Shown here: positions 1-7,531 of the stretch, piece after piece
Position numbering within the stretch: position 1 is the first letter of the stretch
Layout of the letters: every line of letters begins with the position of its first letter
Assembly: GCA_009784335.1 (NCBI GenBank)
Contig: WRBX01000002.1
Location: 1 to 18,186, forward strand
Direction of reading: 5' to 3'
DNA length: 18,186 nucleotides
From: Oscillospiraceae bacterium
Lineage (GTDB): Bacteria > Bacillota_A > Clostridia > Monoglobales > WRBX01
Position numbers and translations under genes: made by a program
The notes under the pieces: generated by a model
The model's input: only the letters and a program-made list of their open reading frames with translations
Told to the model about the DNA's origin: nothing
The model's database searches: none

Positions 1-67
1 ATGAATAATGAAAAATAAGTCGGTTAAGGGAAATATTATTCATCATTAATTCTTCATTATCCATTAA
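1..67. repeat. AT-rich palindromic repeat, copy 1 (left end cut by window)
   Basis: The right arm (about 34-67) reads ATTATTCATCATTAATTC followed by TTCATTATCCATTA. The left arm at 1-12 is its imperfect reverse complement (ATGAATAATGAA). The unpaired centre contains TCGGTTAAG at 20-28. The same arms and a near-identical centre occur at 748-843, so this is a dispersed repeat family and not a chance hairpin. The function is unknown. The left boundary lies outside the window. Confidence 0.75.
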
Positions 68-76
68 GGTTTTAAC

Positions 77-101
77 GCGGGCGGCTGATAGCCGCCCCTA
101 C
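77..101. repeat. GC-rich hairpin repeat of the GTAGGGGCGG family (half element)
   Basis: A perfect 8-bp stem GGGCGGCT / AGCCGCCC (79-86 and 90-97, loop GAT) is followed by CTAC. The motif CGCGGG-stem-CCCCTAC matches one half of the two-stem element at 17003-17054. The stop codon of the neighbouring minus-strand gene (98-100) lies inside the element, so the insertion may have supplied it. Confidence 0.7.
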
Positions 102-727
102 AGTGTGCGATGATAGCAGAGTTCGAGGGTGCCATCATTCTCTCGGACAAAATCCATGGGCATGATTTCGAGGGGGGATTTGGAGAAATATTGGAGTTCG
201 GCAACGGCGAGGGATTCATAGACAAATTGAGAGCAGATTTTAATATTTGGCGCGGGTTGGAGCTTGGCGGCGACGCGGAGGACATTGTAGCTCGAGCCCT
301 CGGCATCAATTTTCATTATGTAATCGAGGATTTTTTGCTGCTCATGAGAAGTGGCTTTTAGTTTATAGACGGCGATTTTTGAATCGCTTTTTTGCTTAAA
401 GTATTGTACTTTTTCGCGATTGAGGCCGGGTTTGCCGATGCCGTTGCCGCCGTTGTAGCTGACCATGGTTTCAAGCGCTTCGTCGAATGCGAGGCTGGCA
501 TGGTTATATTCGTTGCCGGTGACGGTGCTTAGGATATTGCAGAAGGGCGAGCCGGTATCGGAGAGGATTATGTAGAGGTGCTCATCTTTCAGATGCGCCT
601 TGGCGGCGGCGAGGTATTCATCGCCGAGGGAGCCCCGAGTTATGTATGTAAAAGGGCGCTGCTTGGGGATTTCCCGAGCGGCGTTGGCTAAATCTATGGG
701 AAGATTTGCATACTTTTTTATTTCCAT
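98..727 (-). CDS. Permuted papain-like (NlpC/P60, YiiX/YycO type) hypothetical protein
   Basis: This is a protein of about 209 aa with no signal peptide. It resembles the permuted NlpC/P60-like cysteine hydrolase group. An early His sits in a YNHASLAFDEALETM segment (His76), and a late Cys in KICSQFVYESL (Cys165) is followed by a Pro-x-Asp-Phe stretch. This His-first, Cys-late order is what defines the permuted papain fold. Substrate and role are unknown; family members act on peptides or amide/ester bonds. I chose the ATG at 727 because AGGTG (734-738) lies 6 nt upstream. The GTG at 736 overlaps that SD and is less likely. The stop TAG falls inside a GC-rich hairpin repeat, and the gene is flanked by two copies of an AT-rich palindrome. 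The family call is by motif only; the existence of the gene is well supported. Confidence 0.72.
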   Translation of the reverse strand: MEIKKYANLPIDLANAAREIPKQRPFTYITRGSLGDEYLAAAKAHLKDEHLYIILSDTGSPFCNILSTVTGNEYNHASLAFDEALETMVSYNGGNGIGKPGLNREKVQYFKQKSDSKIAVYKLKATSHEQQKILDYIMKIDAEGSSYNVLRVAAKLQPAPNIKICSQFVYESLAVAELQYFSKSPLEIMPMDFVRENDGTLELCYHRTL

Positions 728-747
728 TATTTTCACCTGAAAAGCTT

Positions 748-843
748 AATGAATAATGAATGATGAAGAATTAATAATGAATAATATTTCGGTTGAGCGA
801 TAAGTATTATTCATTATTCATCATTAATTCTTCATTATTCATT
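748..843. repeat. AT-rich palindromic repeat, copy 2 (complete)
   Basis: This is an imperfect palindrome of about 96 bp. The left arm AATGAATAATGAATGATG and following bases is the near reverse complement of the right arm, which ends CTTCATTATTCATTA. The centre carries TCGGTTGAG (789-797), in the same orientation as TCGGTTAAG in copy 1. It fills the whole spacer between the thioesterase and the papain-like gene. Its right end provides the TAA stop of the thioesterase (842-844). Confidence 0.8.
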
Positions 844-1537
844 AGTGTTTTATCTCTGCAGCAAAACGGGCATTGCCTTCGGCGTCTTTAAATACTATTG
901 TATCACCGTTGCGATATATGTCAAGGGTTTCGGCTAGTTTTGTTTCCCGGAAATAATTGGTATCTATGCTACGAATGGGGGCGGAATCTGCGCGGATTGC
1001 ATTTTCAATCCAATCGATATATCGAGCATTGTTTACATGATTATTGCCGTCGATATCTGAAAACTCGGCGGTCACTTGGCGGATTAGCTCAGCATTTTCC
1101 GGCACTGCGATTTTCTCTGAGATTTCACCTTGATAATCGAAGTTGAAGGCTGTATCGGGATAGGCTTTTTGCGGGCGAAGGGGGCGGGCGGTTTGCAAAT
1201 CGACAAGAATCCAAAAGGAAGTTCCCTCGGCGATTTTTTTCTCGCTCTCATCGAAAATTTCGTATTTTCGGATGAAAAACAGCTTGTGCAGCCCGGCGGG
1301 ATAAGTGTGAACAGTGATTTTCTCCTGCGCTTTAGGATAATGGGCAATATCAACATTCATACGCGAGAGCACGAAGAAATTGCCATTTTTCAGCATTTCC
1401 TTGTGTGAAAAACCGAGGATACCCGCGTGGCTATATGCAGCATCTTGCATTATGTCCCACAGGGCAGCCAGGCGGATTTGCGAATTGTCATCGCATTCGG
1501 TTTCGCGGATTCGATATTCTTGGGTGAATTTTTGCAT
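842..1537 (-). CDS. Acyl-ACP thioesterase (FatA/FatB family, bacterial type)
   Basis: This 231-aa cytoplasmic enzyme is predicted to hydrolyse acyl-acyl carrier protein, releasing free fatty acid from type II fatty-acid synthesis. It has a tandem hot-dog fold. The first hot-dog opens with FTQEYRIRETECD and a helix LAALWDIMQDAAYSHA. A strand-rich stretch EGTSFWILVDLQTARPLRP follows. The second hot-dog holds the family signature DIDGNNHVNNARYIDW (residues 161-176), with the Asn/His pair typical of the active site. The length fits bacterial members of about 230-250 aa. The ATG at 1537 has AGGAG 8 nt upstream. It lies downstream of mfd with a large repeat between them, and its TAA coincides with the edge of the AT-rich palindrome. 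Chain-length specificity cannot be read from the sequence. Confidence 0.9.
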   Translation of the reverse strand: MQKFTQEYRIRETECDDNSQIRLAALWDIMQDAAYSHAGILGFSHKEMLKNGNFFVLSRMNVDIAHYPKAQEKITVHTYPAGLHKLFFIRKYEIFDESEKKIAEGTSFWILVDLQTARPLRPQKAYPDTAFNFDYQGEISEKIAVPENAELIRQVTAEFSDIDGNNHVNNARYIDWIENAIRADSAPIRSIDTNYFRETKLAETLDIYRNGDTIVFKDAEGNARFAAEIKH

Positions 1538-1554
1538 GTTGATTACTCCTTTTT

Positions 1555-1695
1555 TTTAGAACGCAGATGCCGCAGATGCTTCGCATCGCAGATTCACGCA
1601 GATTTTGTTTTCACGCAATTGCGTGAAAACATCTGTGGTTATCTATTATCGCCGTAGGCGATCAGCGTATGCGCGGAGCGCATCAGCGTTCAATT
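1555..1695. repeat. Composite ACGCAGAT-type palindromic repeat
   Basis: Fills the mfd-thioesterase spacer. The right-hand outer end begins AACGCAGATGCCGCAGATG and the left-hand outer end, read on the minus strand, begins AACGCTGATGCG. The centre is a perfect 24-bp palindrome (1607-1630, half-site GTTTTCACGCAA). Smaller perfect stems are nested inside: GATGC-TTC-GCATC, ATCGCC-TAC-GGCGAT and GATGCGC-TC-CGCGCATA. The motif AACGC-GATG recurs at 15632-15665. No T-tract follows the hairpin on either strand, so it is not an obvious intrinsic terminator. Confidence 0.75.
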
Positions 1696-4641
1696 ATTAA
1701 AAACTTCGGACATTGTTTTTGTGTAGGATAGCAGGAATTTGAGGTTGGGGATTTTGGCGGGGTCGTTGCCTGCGATTGTGAAGTTATCGCCAGTGCCGCG
1801 CTTCATTTTAAATAGGTATTTTGGTGCGCCACCGGGGAATTCAGGCTGTATATAGCGGATTTCAACGAGGTTCAGGGATTCAGCGATGGATTTTAACTCG
1901 GCCACTTCGATAAGATTTTGAACTTCGGGCGGCACTTTTCCATATCTATCGAGAAGCTCATTTATGCAATCGGCGATGTCATCAGCGGTTTTAAGGGATG
2001 CAATGCGTTTATACATTTCCAGGCGGTAAGTTTCGCCCGGGATGTAGGAATGGGGAATGTAGGCATTGACGGGTATGTTGATGAGGGTTTCTTCGTCGTC
2101 TAACAAACCCCCGCCGACTTCGTCGGCACCCCCTTTCAAAAGGGGGCTTGAGTTGCGTAAATCCTCGATGGCCTCGCTGAGAAACTTGCAATACAAATCG
2201 TAGCCGATGGCATCCATATGGCCGGATTGCTGGGCGCCGACGAGGTTGCCGGCGCCGCGGATTTCAAGGTCGCGCAGGGCAATGCGAAAGCCTGAGCCGA
2301 ATTCTGTAAACTGCGCGATGGCATTTAGGCGTTTTTCCGCCACTTCTGAGATGATTTTGTCGGGGCGATAGGTGAGGTAGGCATGAGCGAGGCGATTGCT
2401 CCTCCCCACTCTTCCGCGGAGCTGATATAGCTGTGCAAGGCCCATTCTATCGGCGTTTTCAATAATAATCGTGTTGACATTTGGAATGTCGAGGCCCGTT
2501 TCGATAATGGTGGTGCAAATCAGCACATCGATTTCGCGATTTGCCATCTGGTGCATAATCTGCTCGAGCTCGCGCTCTTTCATCTGCCCGTGAGCAATAC
2601 GCACCTCGATGTTAGGCGAAATTTTAGCAATATCGCTGGCGACTTTTTGGATAGTTTCAACTCGATTATGAAGATAGTAAACCTGCCCGCCGCGAGCGAT
2701 TTCCTTAAAAATCGCCTTATGAATCACCTCATCATCATATTCGAGGACATAAGTGGCGACGGGATAGCGATCGCGCGGGGGCTTGGCAAGGGTGGACATA
2801 TCGCGGATGCCGACGAGCGACATATGGAGGGTGCGCGGAATCGGAGTGGCGCTGAGGGTGAGCACATCAACATTCGTCTTTATCTCTTTAATCCGCTCTT
2901 TATGAGTGACGCCGAAACGCTGCTCTTCATCGATAATCAACAAGCCGAGATTTTTATATTTCACATCTTTTTGCAGCAGGCGGTGGGTGCCGATGACAAT
3001 ATCGGTTTGGCCGCTTGCCAATCTTTCAAGGGTTGCCTTTTGCTCTTTGGCGGTTCTAAATCTTGATAAAAGCTCAATTTTAACGCCGAATTGGTTCATG
3101 CGTTTGGTGAAAGTTTCGAAATGCTGGCTGGCGAGAACTGTGGTGGGGCAGAGGTAGGCGACTTGGGTGCGGTCGATAACTGCCTTGAAAGCAGCGCGCA
3201 TGGCGACTTCGGTTTTGCCGTATCCAACATCGCCGCAGAGCAGGCGATCCATGGGTTTATGTGCCTCCATATCAGTTTTAACTTCTTCAATTGCGCGAAG
3301 TTGGTCGGGCGTTTCGTCGTATTCCAATGTTTCCTCAAACTCGATTTGCCACTCGGTATCCTCGGAGAAAGCGCGGCCGGCGATTTCTTGACGCTTGGCA
3401 TAAAGGGCAATCAATTGCTCGGCGATATCTTGGCAAGCCTTTTTCACGCGCGCTTTGGTATTCTTCCAATCGGTGCTGCCGAGCTTGGAAAGCTTGATAT
3501 TATCCTCATTTTTACCGACATATTTGAATACCATATCCAACTGCTGTACAGGGACAAAAATCTTATCGGTGCCGGCGAAGGCTAGCTCGAGATAATCACC
3601 GCGGATATCGTTTATTTCGATGGGCTTGATTCCGAGGAATTTGGCAATGCCATGGATTTGATGGACGACGAAATCGCCGTCTTGGAGGTCGTAGTAAGTT
3701 GAGATTTTTTGGGAGTACTCGGGCGCGGGTGGTTTTCTTTTTTCTTTTTTGTCAGCTTTTTGAATGCGGATAGCCTCTGCCAATTGCTCGATGGAAGCAT
3801 CTTCGGAACCTAAAAGCGTTAGTTCTTCTTGAATTTTGCAGGCGTTATAGGCGAGGATGATGACATCATTAGATTTGCGGAAAGCCCCTCCGTCATCGCC
3901 TCCACGCGAAGTGTGTTCGGCGATGCCACCTCCCCTTTGCTGGGGAGGCACAACGCCGCAATCAGTAGTAACAAAGTAATCAGCAATCTTTGCGCTTTCA
4001 TCAAATTCTTTACTGGGAAGGATAGCGCAATTGTCGATTTTCTGAGTGGAGCGTTGAGTATTAACATCGAATTTGCGGATACTATCGATTTCATCACCAA
4101 AAAGCTCAATACGAAAGTCGCCGTTAACTCCGGATATATCTATAATTCCGCCGCGCACTGAAAATTGCCCAAGGCCTTCGACTGCCACTTCATTAATATA
4201 TCCCAAATTAGTTAAGTGTTGAATTATGTTTTCTAAGTTTGTTGCCTGCCCTATTGAAAGTTTCATGGGCAAAGCAAAATGCTTTTTATCTACAACATTT
4301 TGCGCGAAAGCCCTCTCTGCCATTACAAAAACTTGATTCGGATTATTAGCCATCTGATTTAAAGTTTTTAGTCTATTATAGGTAACATCTTTATCGTGCG
4401 CTATAACTTCAAAATCAATTTCCTCTTTCGGCTCTAAATAATGCACTATTTTTGAATTCATTTCGCGAATTTCTTTATATAAAAAACGAGCAATTTTTAC
4501 ATCTTCTGCTAAAATCAGAATTGGCTTCTGAAACTTTTGCCACACAGAAAAAGACAGGGATACAAATTCTTGCCCTGTTATTCCTTTAATTTTAATGATA
4601 CTACTGCCGTGTTGAATTGCGTCTGTTATTTTTTTTAGCAT
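1690..4641 (-). CDS. mfd: Transcription-repair coupling factor Mfd
   Basis: An ATP-dependent translocase that removes stalled RNA polymerase and recruits UvrA to lesions. Domains in order: UvrB-like N-terminal module (about 1-215, with LGQFSVRGGIIDIS and QRSTQ), RNA-polymerase-interacting domain (about 319-400, from DGDFVVHQIHGIAKFLG), helicase lobe 1 with Walker A GDVGYGKTE (470-478) and DEEQ (571-574), lobe 2 with LRGRVGRS (741-748), and the C-terminal TRCF domain. At 983 aa it is shorter than the usual roughly 1150. The deficit is mainly between the UvrB-like module and the polymerase-interacting domain. Two segments, about residues 228-257 and 831-848, are translated from palindromic repeats. 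The ATG at 4641 has an AGGT SD that directly follows the T-tract of the pnp terminator. The TGA stop overlaps the edge of another repeat. Confidence 0.96.
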   Translation of the reverse strand: MLKKITDAIQHGSSIIKIKGITGQEFVSLSFSVWQKFQKPILILAEDVKIARFLYKEIREMNSKIVHYLEPKEEIDFEVIAHDKDVTYNRLKTLNQMANNPNQVFVMAERAFAQNVVDKKHFALPMKLSIGQATNLENIIQHLTNLGYINEVAVEGLGQFSVRGGIIDISGVNGDFRIELFGDEIDSIRKFDVNTQRSTQKIDNCAILPSKEFDESAKIADYFVTTDCGVVPPQQRGGGIAEHTSRGGDDGGAFRKSNDVIILAYNACKIQEELTLLGSEDASIEQLAEAIRIQKADKKEKRKPPAPEYSQKISTYYDLQDGDFVVHQIHGIAKFLGIKPIEINDIRGDYLELAFAGTDKIFVPVQQLDMVFKYVGKNEDNIKLSKLGSTDWKNTKARVKKACQDIAEQLIALYAKRQEIAGRAFSEDTEWQIEFEETLEYDETPDQLRAIEEVKTDMEAHKPMDRLLCGDVGYGKTEVAMRAAFKAVIDRTQVAYLCPTTVLASQHFETFTKRMNQFGVKIELLSRFRTAKEQKATLERLASGQTDIVIGTHRLLQKDVKYKNLGLLIIDEEQRFGVTHKERIKEIKTNVDVLTLSATPIPRTLHMSLVGIRDMSTLAKPPRDRYPVATYVLEYDDEVIHKAIFKEIARGGQVYYLHNRVETIQKVASDIAKISPNIEVRIAHGQMKERELEQIMHQMANREIDVLICTTIIETGLDIPNVNTIIIENADRMGLAQLYQLRGRVGRSNRLAHAYLTYRPDKIISEVAEKRLNAIAQFTEFGSGFRIALRDLEIRGAGNLVGAQQSGHMDAIGYDLYCKFLSEAIEDLRNSSPLLKGGADEVGGGLLDDEETLINIPVNAYIPHSYIPGETYRLEMYKRIASLKTADDIADCINELLDRYGKVPPEVQNLIEVAELKSIAESLNLVEIRYIQPEFPGGAPKYLFKMKRGTGDNFTIAGNDPAKIPNLKFLLSYTKTMSEVFNN
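2105..2150. repeat. Two-hairpin palindromic element inside mfd (copy A)
   Basis: Two adjacent perfect stems: GCCGAC-TTC-GTCGGC (2113-2127) and CCCCCTTT-CA-AAAGGGGG (2129-2146), preceded by AAACCCCC. The layout AAAC-CCCC-stem-ACCCC-stem-GGGG matches the copy at 16346-16392. In mfd the minus strand reads it in frame as SSPLLKGGADEVGGGLLD, in the loop before the DEETLINIPVNAYIP segment of the C-terminal domain. Confidence 0.8.
3881..3950. repeat. Two-hairpin palindromic element inside mfd (copy B)
   Basis: Stem one: CATCGCC (3894-3900) / GGCGATG (3919-3925), with a smaller CACGC-GAA-GTGTG stem inside its loop. Stem two: CCTCCCC-TTTGCT-GGGGAGG (3929-3948). The order and C/G-rich second stem match copies A and C. 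It is translated in frame as VVPPQQRGGGIAEH plus a Gly/Asp-rich tail, between the UvrB-like module and the polymerase-interacting domain of Mfd. Confidence 0.72.
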
Positions 4642-4649
4642 GTCTACCT

Positions 4650-4692
4650 AAAAAAATATTGCCACAAATAAATATTCGTGGCAAGTTTTTTT
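4650..4692 (-). terminator. Intrinsic terminator after pnp (possibly bidirectional)
   Basis: A 12-bp stem with one mismatch, TTGCCACAAATA / TATTCGTGGCAA (4659-4684). On the minus strand it is followed by TATTTTTTT, as expected for pnp termination. On the plus strand seven T also follow. The minus T-tract runs straight into the mfd ribosome binding site. Confidence 0.85.
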
Positions 4693-4701
4693 AATTTAAG
4701 C

Positions 4702-6795
4702 TCATACATTGTTTGTTTGCAAAAGTGTAGCTTTATGCGATAAATTTATCCGCCCTTGTGCATCTATCTCTACTACCTTGACCGTAAGCTCATCTCCAAT
4801 TTTAACCACATCTTCAACTTTTTCTACTCGCTCTTTCGAAAGCTGAGAGATATGCACGAGGCCATCTTTTCCGGGTAGGAATTCCACAAATGCGCCGAAA
4901 TTCATAATGCGAACGACTTTGCCGGTGTAAACCTCGCCGATTTCCGGCTCTTTCACAATCGCCTCGATCATCGCCTTGGCCCCTTCACCGCCGGCAGATT
5001 CAATCGAAAGAATGTTGATCGTGCCATCTTGCAGAATATCTATTTTCGCACCTGTTTCAGCGCAGATTTTCTGAATAGTCTCGCCGCCCTTGCCGATAAC
5101 ATCACGGATTTTATCAGGATGAATCTTAATTTGGATAACCCTTGGCGCATATGGTGAAAGCTCCGGCCGCGGCTCAGAGATAGCCGATGCCATAGCGCCA
5201 TCGAGAATCACATATCTTGCCGCGCGGGTTTTATCCAGCGCTTCTTTGATAATCTCAGGCGTGAGCCCATCGATTTTTAAGTCCATTTGAATGGCAGTTA
5301 TGCCCTTTTTGGTGCCGGCAACTTTGAAATCCATATCGCCGAAGAAATCTTCAATGCCTTGAATATCAAGCATAGTGATGAATTTTTCTTCATTTGTAAT
5401 CAGCCCAACAGAAATGCCGGCAACAGGTGCGCGAAGAGGCACACCTGCATCCATAAGAGCAAGAGTTGAACCGCACACCGCACCTTGAGAAGTTGAACCA
5501 TTCGATGTTAAAATCTCGCTCACAAGGCGGATTGCATAAGGGAATTCTTCCTCACTTGGCAGCACCGGCACAAGCGCCCGCTCCGCCAAAGCACCATGCC
5601 CAATCTCGCGGCGGCCCGGCCCACGGGTAGGGCGAGTTTCGCCAACACTATATGATGGGAAGTTATAATGATGCATATATCGCTTGAATTCATCGAGCTC
5701 AATGCCATCTAGCTTTTGCATATCGCCGAGCGCACCGAGAGTCGCCGTTGTTAAAACCTGAGTATAACCTCTGGCAAAAAGCCCGCTGCCATGCACGCGC
5801 GGCAATAGCCCAACTTCTGCCGATAGCTCACGAAGATCGTTAACCCCGCGCCCATCAACTCGCTTGCCCTCATTAAATAACCAATCACGAACGATTTGCT
5901 TTTGCAATTTATACAGGCATTCGCCAATTTCGCCTGCTCTTTCAGGATATTTTTCAGCAAAATGCTCTTTCGCTTTTGCTTCAACTTCGTTCACAAATGC
6001 ATCCCGAAGCTCTTTTCTTGAATTATCAAGCGCATTTTTCATATCAGCGGTTGCAAATTCTGCAACTTCTGCAAATAATTCTTTATCAACTGCAACCGAA
6101 GTGTAGCTCGTTTTTGGTGCGCCGATTTCTTTCACAATGCCTTCAATAAACTCGCAAATTTTCTTAATCTCCGCATGCGCTTTCATAATCGCATCGAATA
6201 CAATTTCGTCGGCAACTTCATTGGCGCCGGCCTCAATCATCACAACTTTTTCTTTGGTGCCCGCAACAGTAAGCTCTAAATCGCTGGCTTCGCGCTGCGC
6301 GGCATTCGGGTTAATCACTAGTTCGCCATCCACAAGCCCCACATGCACGCCGCCAATCGGCCCGTTAAATGGGATTTTAGAGATGCAAGTAGCAATCGAC
6401 GAGCCAATCATTGCCGCGATTTCCGGTGCATTATCTTGGTCAACACAAAGCACAAGCGACACAATCGATACATCGTTTCTAAGATCGCTCGGGAATAGCG
6501 GGCGCATCGGCCTATCAATCACGCGCGAAGTTAGAACCGCCTTCTCAGTCGGCCGCCCTTCCCTTTTGGTGAACCCGCCGGGGATTTTACCCACAGCATA
6601 AAGCTTTTCTTCATAATCAACGCTCAGCGGGAAAAAATCTATCCCATCGCGCGGCTTATCCGCCATGGTTGCCGAAGAGTGCACCACGGTATCACCATAG
6701 CGCACAAGGCAGGCACCGCTCGCTAAATGCGCAAACTTGCCTGTTTCGATAATCAGCGGGCGCCCCGCCAATGTTGTTTCAAATTTATTAATCAC
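4702..6795 (-). CDS. pnp: Polynucleotide phosphorylase (PNPase)
   Basis: A phosphorolytic 3'-5' exoribonuclease that degrades RNA to nucleoside diphosphates and works as a trimeric ring. At 697 aa it has the full domain set: RNase PH domain 1 (about 10-220), an all-helical linker, RNase PH domain 2 (about 310-540) with ETRPTRGPGRREIGHGALAE and SNGSTSQGAVCGS, a KH domain (about 550-610, IRDVIGKGGETIQKI) and an S1 domain (about 618-690, GEVYTGKVVRIMNFGAFVEF). The start is GTG at 6795, with AGGAG 7 nt upstream. It lies downstream of rpsO, the widely conserved rpsO-pnp arrangement, but here with a small unknown gene inserted between. A strong hairpin terminator follows. The 5' region shows no obvious PNPase autoregulatory double-stranded structure. 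Confidence 0.98.
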   Translation of the reverse strand: MINKFETTLAGRPLIIETGKFAHLASGACLVRYGDTVVHSSATMADKPRDGIDFFPLSVDYEEKLYAVGKIPGGFTKREGRPTEKAVLTSRVIDRPMRPLFPSDLRNDVSIVSLVLCVDQDNAPEIAAMIGSSIATCISKIPFNGPIGGVHVGLVDGELVINPNAAQREASDLELTVAGTKEKVVMIEAGANEVADEIVFDAIMKAHAEIKKICEFIEGIVKEIGAPKTSYTSVAVDKELFAEVAEFATADMKNALDNSRKELRDAFVNEVEAKAKEHFAEKYPERAGEIGECLYKLQKQIVRDWLFNEGKRVDGRGVNDLRELSAEVGLLPRVHGSGLFARGYTQVLTTATLGALGDMQKLDGIELDEFKRYMHHYNFPSYSVGETRPTRGPGRREIGHGALAERALVPVLPSEEEFPYAIRLVSEILTSNGSTSQGAVCGSTLALMDAGVPLRAPVAGISVGLITNEEKFITMLDIQGIEDFFGDMDFKVAGTKKGITAIQMDLKIDGLTPEIIKEALDKTRAARYVILDGAMASAISEPRPELSPYAPRVIQIKIHPDKIRDVIGKGGETIQKICAETGAKIDILQDGTINILSIESAGGEGAKAMIEAIVKEPEIGEVYTGKVVRIMNFGAFVEFLPGKDGLVHISQLSKERVEKVEDVVKIGDELTVKVVEIDAQGRINLSHKATLLQTNNV

Positions 6796-6815
6796 TTGTT
6801 TTCTCCTATTTTTAA

Positions 6816-7184
6816 TTACAATTTGTCTTTCATATCAGACCTACGCTTAGGCTTAGCGCGGCTTTGCCCATCAAGCCGTTTCTCAATTCCATCGAGCCGC
6901 TTCATTATTTCTTCATTCTGCTTCATTTGAATATAATGAAGGTTCAAGTTATCAACGCCATAAACCCCTGCCATGCCGGAAACCGTATGTCTACTTCTAT
7001 ACTCAATAACTCTCTCGATTTCCTTCAATGCTTCATCGCGCATTTTATGCCACTCCGGCTTTTGTTCAGGATTCAATTCACTATAAATCTCTCGAATTGC
7101 TTTGCGCTCTTGCTCGCTCACTTTCCCCGAATGAACAAATTCATCAATAAAATCTTGCTCAAATTCTTTTTCATTGTTTTCCAT
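6816..7184 (-). CDS. Hypothetical coiled-coil protein between rpsO and pnp
   Basis: A 122-aa soluble, charged protein of unknown function. The N-terminal half is Glu/Lys rich and helical (FEQDFIDEFVHSGKVSEQER). The centre contains HTVSGMAGVYGVDNLNLHYI. The C-terminal third is a probable coiled coil (QMKQNEEIMKRLDGIEKRLD) ending in a basic tail (KPKRRSDMKDKL). There is no signal peptide or membrane segment. The ATG at 7184 has GGGGGAG about 6 nt upstream. It is 18 nt from rpsO and 20 nt from pnp, so it is almost certainly co-transcribed with them. The operon position makes an RNA-decay or ribosome-linked role possible, but nothing in the sequence proves that. Confidence 0.85.
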   Translation of the reverse strand: MENNEKEFEQDFIDEFVHSGKVSEQERKAIREIYSELNPEQKPEWHKMRDEALKEIERVIEYRSRHTVSGMAGVYGVDNLNLHYIQMKQNEEIMKRLDGIEKRLDGQSRAKPKRRSDMKDKL

Positions 7185-7202
7185 TTTTTCTCCCCCAAAT
7201 TT

Positions 7203-7496
7203 TTAATTTTTACTTACCCTTAAGCCCAACTTCTCCACAATCGCACGATAGCGCTCGATATCAGTTTTCTTAAGATATTTAAGAAGCGAGTGCCGCTGCC
7301 CAACCATTTTTAGCAGGCCTCTGCGCGAGTGATGGTCTTTTTTGTTGATTTTTAGGTGCTCGGTTAGATAATTAATCCGAGCAGTCAGCAGTGCAATTTG
7401 CACTTCCGGCGAACCTGTATCCCCTTCTTTGATGCCAAAATCCTTGGCGATTTTTGCCTTTTCTTCCTTTGAATAAACATCTGCTTTTAATACCAT
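7203..7496 (-). CDS. rpsO: 30S ribosomal protein S15
   Basis: A primary 16S rRNA binding protein of the small-subunit platform. At 97 aa it is slightly longer than the usual 89 because of an N-terminal MVLKADVYS extension. Family signatures are present: [20 protein letters not shown], the [18 protein letters not shown] segment that contacts rRNA, and the helical tail. The ATG at 7496 has AGGAG 7 nt upstream. It has its own promoter and a leader of about 80 nt, and is first in the rpsO-unknown-pnp unit. Confidence 0.98.
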   Translation of the reverse strand: MVLKADVYSKEEKAKIAKDFGIKEGDTGSPEVQIALLTARINYLTEHLKINKKDHHSRRGLLKMVGQRHSLLKYLKKTDIERYRAIVEKLGLRVSKN

Positions 7497-7531
7497 TTTA
7501 ATTCTCCTTTTCTATTCCTTCCACCCGAGCC

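Noticed and set aside
734..736. GTG as start of the papain-like gene
   Set aside because: It overlaps the AGGTG that is the natural SD for the ATG at 727.
1607..1630. Perfect palindrome as terminator of mfd
   Set aside because: A good stem, but no U-tract follows on the minus strand, and it is the centre of a larger repeat.
2551..3066. Plus-strand 171-codon open frame inside mfd
   Set aside because: It lies fully antisense to conserved helicase motifs, with no SD or recognisable domain. It is a codon-composition shadow.
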